64,000 nucleotides of DNA from Saccharina japonica (lineage: Eukaryota > Sar > Phaeophyceae > Laminariales > Laminariaceae). Position 1 is the first letter of the stretch. Every line of letters begins with the position of its first letter. The stretch spans positions 172,265 to 236,264 of the forward strand of contig MEHQ01000456.1 of NCBI GenBank assembly GCA_008828725.1. Direction: 5' to 3'. The translations under genes were made by a program, and so were the position numbers. The notes below the pieces were generated by a model. The model was given only the letters and a program-made list of their open reading frames with translations, did not search any database and had not been told where the DNA came from. Below, in pieces: positions 60,141-64,000 of this stretch.

Positions 60141-61494
60141 CCCTTCTTCCCCTCGCTGCCTCGGCAAGGTTTTTGCTTTGGCATGGCCCATAGCGAGGGG
60201 GGGGGTCTTTCTAGCGAGCAAGGCTAGACTCACCCTCAAGCGGACCGATACCTTCTTGCTGCTGCGCGCCCGCCGCGAAGCGTGCGCAGCGGTGGAGTGG
60301 GGTCGGCACTGGTGCGTCAGGCGCAAACGTTCAGATGCACGGGCCTTTTTGGCCGTCGGTGTAGACAGCAATGTCCATCTCACTTTTTTGCGCGGAGGCA
60401 GACGCCATCAGAAAGGTGGACGGACAGTACGTACACGGCCCTAGGTGTGTTTGCTAGAGGGAGTTGTACTGTCTCAGTAACCTGGCTTCGCCATCAAAGG
60501 AGGAGGGAGCGTGTGGCGACGAGCTGAAGACTGGGCTGGTTGACCCCTTCAGCGCGAGAGTTTTTCTTTTCCAGACCAAGCACCCTGAGTGCAACGAGGG
60601 AGAAAGCGAGGAACCGACTGGGAAGGACAGAAACGAGAGCGTGTACGGACGGAGCGGATCGATTGTGGTCGTACTAGGACTGGCCAGAGCGGCACCGAAG
60701 CGGCACGCCGGAGCAGCAAGAAGCACAGCAGCGCGCCGGAGCAGCAGCACAGCAGCGCGCCGGAGCAGCAGCACAGCAGCGCGCCGGCGCGCGGACGACA
60801 TCGACCCGTGGCGTACGGACAAACATTATTTTTGTTGACAAATATTTCGTTTTTTTTTCCCTGAATTTTGTTGTTGGGTCTGTGTGGATGACGTCACTGG
60901 TTTTGTAGAGAGACGCGGCAGAGATGGCGCGGATACCCCGGGTGCCTTTATTGTGTGCCTGATCGTGGAAGACCCCTTCAATGTGGAACGATTCCTAATC
61001 AGTGTCGATGTTTATAATGCTGTGCCTAACACAGACGTTCAGGATAGATTCGGGTATTTGTCAATTGACGTGATGGCTTTGGTTGGCTGTTCTTTTTCAC
61101 TGTGTGCCCGCGGACTGTCATGCTGGCAGCACTTCAGACAGCAGCTGCGTGCTCCATCTTGTTCCCACGCATACGGTGTGTTTTTGTACAGACAGCACTT
61201 CAGGCAGTAGTTACGCTGTAGTCGGCAAATTCATTGGTAAAGAGTGGGAGGGCGGGGGGGGGGGCGATGCTGTTGTAGTCGAATGGAGATTGCGGGCGTG
61301 TAGTTCAGTTTTGGACACGCATAACATGCTGTAGGGATTTTAGGTGTACCTCTTCGGACTTGTGTATCCTTTCCCTACTAAGTGTGCGTGTTCTTTAGGA
61401 TTCTCTGATGGCTCTAGCACTTTTGTGACCACGGGCCGTGATATTGCTAGATCAGACTATAGGGATTAGCAACTGAAACGAGTTTAATGTGAAG

Positions 61495-61542
<48 letters not shown>

Positions 61543-61550
61543 TATAAACA
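60141..61550 (+). mobile_element. Family L retroposon, full-length copy with long (AAC)n
   Basis: Starts CTCCCTTCTTCCCCTCGCTG, ends TTTAATGTGAAGAC and (AAC)15-16 to about 61541. An internal CGCGCCGGAGCAGCAGCACAG unit is repeated at 60728-60785. The + frame at 60884-61210 stays open and is matched in other copies. The opposite-strand frame that is open in the 25.4- and 33.2-kb copies has a stop here. Confidence 0.75.
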
Positions 61551-61559
61551 GAGTGAATA

Positions 61560-62600
61560 TACCAAAGGCAAGTTCGGTAGGGTATACCGGTACCGGGGGT
61601 ATTTTTTGTGGGCGTACCGAACTTACCGAAGTGTCGGGTACCGGTATTTGAAAATTACCGAACTTACCGAAGTGTCGGGTACCGGTATTGCACAAGTACC
61701 GAACATACCGAAGTGTCGGGTACCGGTATTGAACAAGTACCGAACTTACCGAAGTGTCGGGTACCGGTATTGAACAAGTACCGAACATACCGAAGTGTCG
61801 GGTACCGGTATTGAACAAGTACCGAACATACCGAAGTGTCGGGTACCGGTATCGAGGCCGTACCGAACTTACCGAAGTGTTCGGTAGGGTATCGAGCCCA
61901 GTACCGAACAAATACCGGTACCCCCGGTATTGTTGTGGAGGGTATACGGGTACCCGGGGTATATTTGACTAAGCGTATCGAACTTACCGAAGTTTCGGGT
62001 ACCGGTATTGGAATAATACCGAACTTACCGAAGTGTCGGGTACCGGTATCGAAAATATACCGAGCTTACCGAAGTGTAGGGTACCGGTATTGAAAAAGTA
62101 CCGAACATACCGAAGTGTTCGGTAGGGTATGGAGCCCAGTACCGAACAAATACCGGTACCCCCGGTATTTCGGTCGAGGGTATACCGGTACCTAGGGTAT
62201 ATTTGGGCGGGCGTACCGAACTTACCGAAGTGTCAGGTACCGGTGTTATGAAAATACCGAACTTACCGAAGTGTCGGGTACCGGTATCGAAAAAATACCG
62301 AACTGATACGGGTACCCCCGGTATTGCGGTCCTGATACCGGTACCCCCGGTATTACAGTCGATACCGGTACCTAGGGTATATTGGGGTGGACATACCGAA
62401 CTTACCAATTTGTTGGGTACCGGTCGGTGGTGAAGTGGTACCAAACTTAACTTACCATGTGTTAGGTACCGGCAGGTGCCGATATCAAGTTCGTACCGAA
62501 TTTACCGATGTGTCGGGTACCTGTATCGAAGTCGTACCCAACTTGCCAACGTGTCAAGAACCGGGATCGGGGCCGTACCAAACATTACCCAAGTGCTACG
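61560..62600 (+). repeat. 41-bp minisatellite rich in GGTACCGGTA
   Basis: The unit TACCGAACATACCGAAGTGT + CGGGTACCGGTATTGAACAAG recurs at exact 41-bp steps (61697, 61738, 61779, 61820) and then in variants to about 62590. Larger composite units include GGTAGGGTAT and CCCCCGGTATT. Each unit contains the near-palindrome GGTACCGGTA. Frames are open on both strands as a by-product. Confidence 0.9.
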
Positions 62601-63520
62601 TACTGGTCACTACAGTAATATCTATTTCCAAGCTGTTCCAAGTAAGTGTAAATACATTATACCTGGTATTGCGTATGGATATAGATATTGTGCATTTCAT
62701 TTGAATAGTGGGCTGAGGAAACGATTCGCTCGAGTTACTGCTGTGTGTACACAACGTACATACTACCAGGTATATATTTTAATTTTACGTACAGAGCAGT
62801 ATATACAAAAAATCAAAAACATTCAGACCTCGTCTTGAGAATAAATTCGTCAAACTGTACAACTGACAACGTTTTTATTTTGCGAAAAATGGTGGGATTA
62901 CACCAGAAATATAATTCCACACCGTGCGTACATCATAATATCAATATTTTACATACCGCTGGTATAAAAGAACAACCTATCCACCCCCGCTCCTTCCATC
63001 ACCATAATAGTATACGTACATATTACACCACAGCAGTAGTAAAGGTCGTGCACGAACTTACTTAGGCGCCCGTTCAGAACCGAAACACAGCAACACTACG
63101 TGCCAGTATAAGATAAGGTACGTAATATTAAGATTCGGCATCATCACTCCATGCAACCGCCGCCTGCTGTTCAACGACCGCCGCCCAGCCCCACAAAATA
63201 CATTTTAGATTCGCCCAATTGAATATGTCAAATCTACCACGCAGCCCACGTTATCCAGCAGCCCTACTTTAAGGTGACGGTGGTTCCCTCAGCGAAGACT
63301 CCCGGTTTTGTATAGTAGCGGCGTGCTTATTTCGACCGGTCTATTCGCAATTATCTTCTGTTTTGTTTGGGAAATTTGGTGTACCGTGAAAGTCGAACTA
63401 TTTTTTTAAAACAACTTGAAAAAAGACCGATCGATGTGATTATGCACCAGTTCCAAGCAGTACGAGTACGTAGCAGCACGACACACACGGTGCCGTCACC
63501 CCAGCAATCCTCTTGATCAT
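62601..63520. other. No gene seen
   Basis: AT-leaning sequence without recognisable repeats. It may include the promoter of the candidate gene at 63519. Confidence 0.3.
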
Positions 63521-63811
63521 GGCCGACGGTCAGTCGCAAGCGGCCAAGCGCTCAAAGGCCGAGGGTGGTCCCTCGGCTTCCCTCTCGGGCGGTGCTTCCT
63601 CTCCCGCAGCCGGAAGAAGAGTAGGAGACGAGATGCTTCCCGACAGGTTGTGCAAAAAAGCCCCAAGGAAAGCCGAGGGACACATGAAGCATTTTTGAGA
63701 AGATGGAAAGCATGGTGTGCCCCTGTCCAGCGACGATGAGAGCCCTGACGGTTGCAGCGGAGCGTGTTGTACGAGCGGTGGTACCCTCTTTGTGCGTGTG
63801 TACTGTCCAGG
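63519..63811 (+). CDS. Possible first exon of an unknown gene, with a frame break
   Basis: ATG at 63519 opens MADGQSQAAKRSKAEGG, a basic, Ser/Ala-rich start, and stops at 63696-63698 in CATTTTTGA. If one T of the T5 run were absent, the frame would continue to a donor, GTCCAG|GTAGGT, near 63811. This may be a sequencing error in a homopolymer or a real inactivating indel. No family recognised. Confidence 0.3.
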
Positions 63812-64000
63812 TAGGTACCGCTGCCGAGTGCGTCAAAAGATAAATTGTACGTACGGTTTTGAGGCCTGGTTTGTCTTTGTATTTTGCTCTTTTGGTACTT
63901 TCTACGTACGTACGTACACATCCTTCCGGATACTACGTAATACTCGTACCAGGTATCATTTATTTACTTGGAAATAGATATTAAGTGACCAGTACGTAGC

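Noticed and set aside
61447..62444. Repeat proteins encoded by the 41-bp minisatellite
   Set aside because: 41 is not a multiple of three, so the frame rotates with each unit. Openness reflects the absence of stops in the unit.

Overview
The window is nuclear DNA of a eukaryote. It is dominated by repeats and transposons, and the few genes have GT-AG introns. There are tRNA-derived SINEs, a LINE fragment, many inverted-repeat elements and several satellites. No operon-like gene spacing or prokaryotic features are visible. The texture (many GTAC/TACTGTA-rich stretches, CAG/AAC microsatellites, sparse genes) would fit an alga or related protist. I cannot fix the taxon from sequence alone.

Layout. 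1-1925: a foldback element with long inverted arms, carrying a nested 547-bp element. 1.9-6.5 kb: tRNA-like fragments, a 5'-truncated copy of an (AAC)n-tailed retroposon, SINE pieces, a Mutator-like MITE (4169-4629) and a TTAA-flanked piggyBac-like element (4719-6452). 6.5-11.6 kb: degenerate tandem satellites. 11.6-15.6 kb: a palindrome-rich satellite array with a 67-N assembly gap. 16-18 kb: a MITE copy next to a 1.25-kb foldback element. 20.0-23.0 kb: a possible old LTR-flanked element. 24-34 kb: retroposon copies, SINEs, a LINE C-terminal fragment and one stranded first exon that looks like a medium-chain dehydrogenase. 58-62.6 kb: further MITE and retroposon copies and a 41-bp minisatellite. 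63.5 kb: a possible gene start.

The main object is a 23.3-kb DNA transposon at 34781-58083. It has near-identical terminal inverted repeats of about 945 bp and is flanked by the dinucleotide AT. Four genes can be modelled inside it, and the splice phases of the three split genes close exactly. They are: (1) a 489-aa THAP-HTH-DDE transposase on the + strand; (2) a 706-aa, eight-exon protein on the - strand with a Cys/His-rich N-terminus, a helical middle and a Q-rich tail; (3) an intronless 369-aa FEN1/EXO1 (XPG-family) nuclease on the - strand with all metal-binding acidic residues and a C-terminus resembling a PCNA-binding box; (4) a 374-aa SAP-SWIM protein on the - strand. The transposase and the SAP-SWIM gene point to the ISL2EU branch of PIF/Harbinger-like/IS5-type elements. 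In that branch the SAP-SWIM protein normally continues into a YqaJ nuclease. Here that domain is absent, and a separate XPG-family nuclease gene is present in the same element.

The two TIRs end 18 and 41 bp before the start codons of the transposase and the 706-aa protein. Both genes therefore share the same upstream sequence, probably a duplicated promoter. Smaller elements have landed in introns and intergenic gaps of the large element while its exons stay open.
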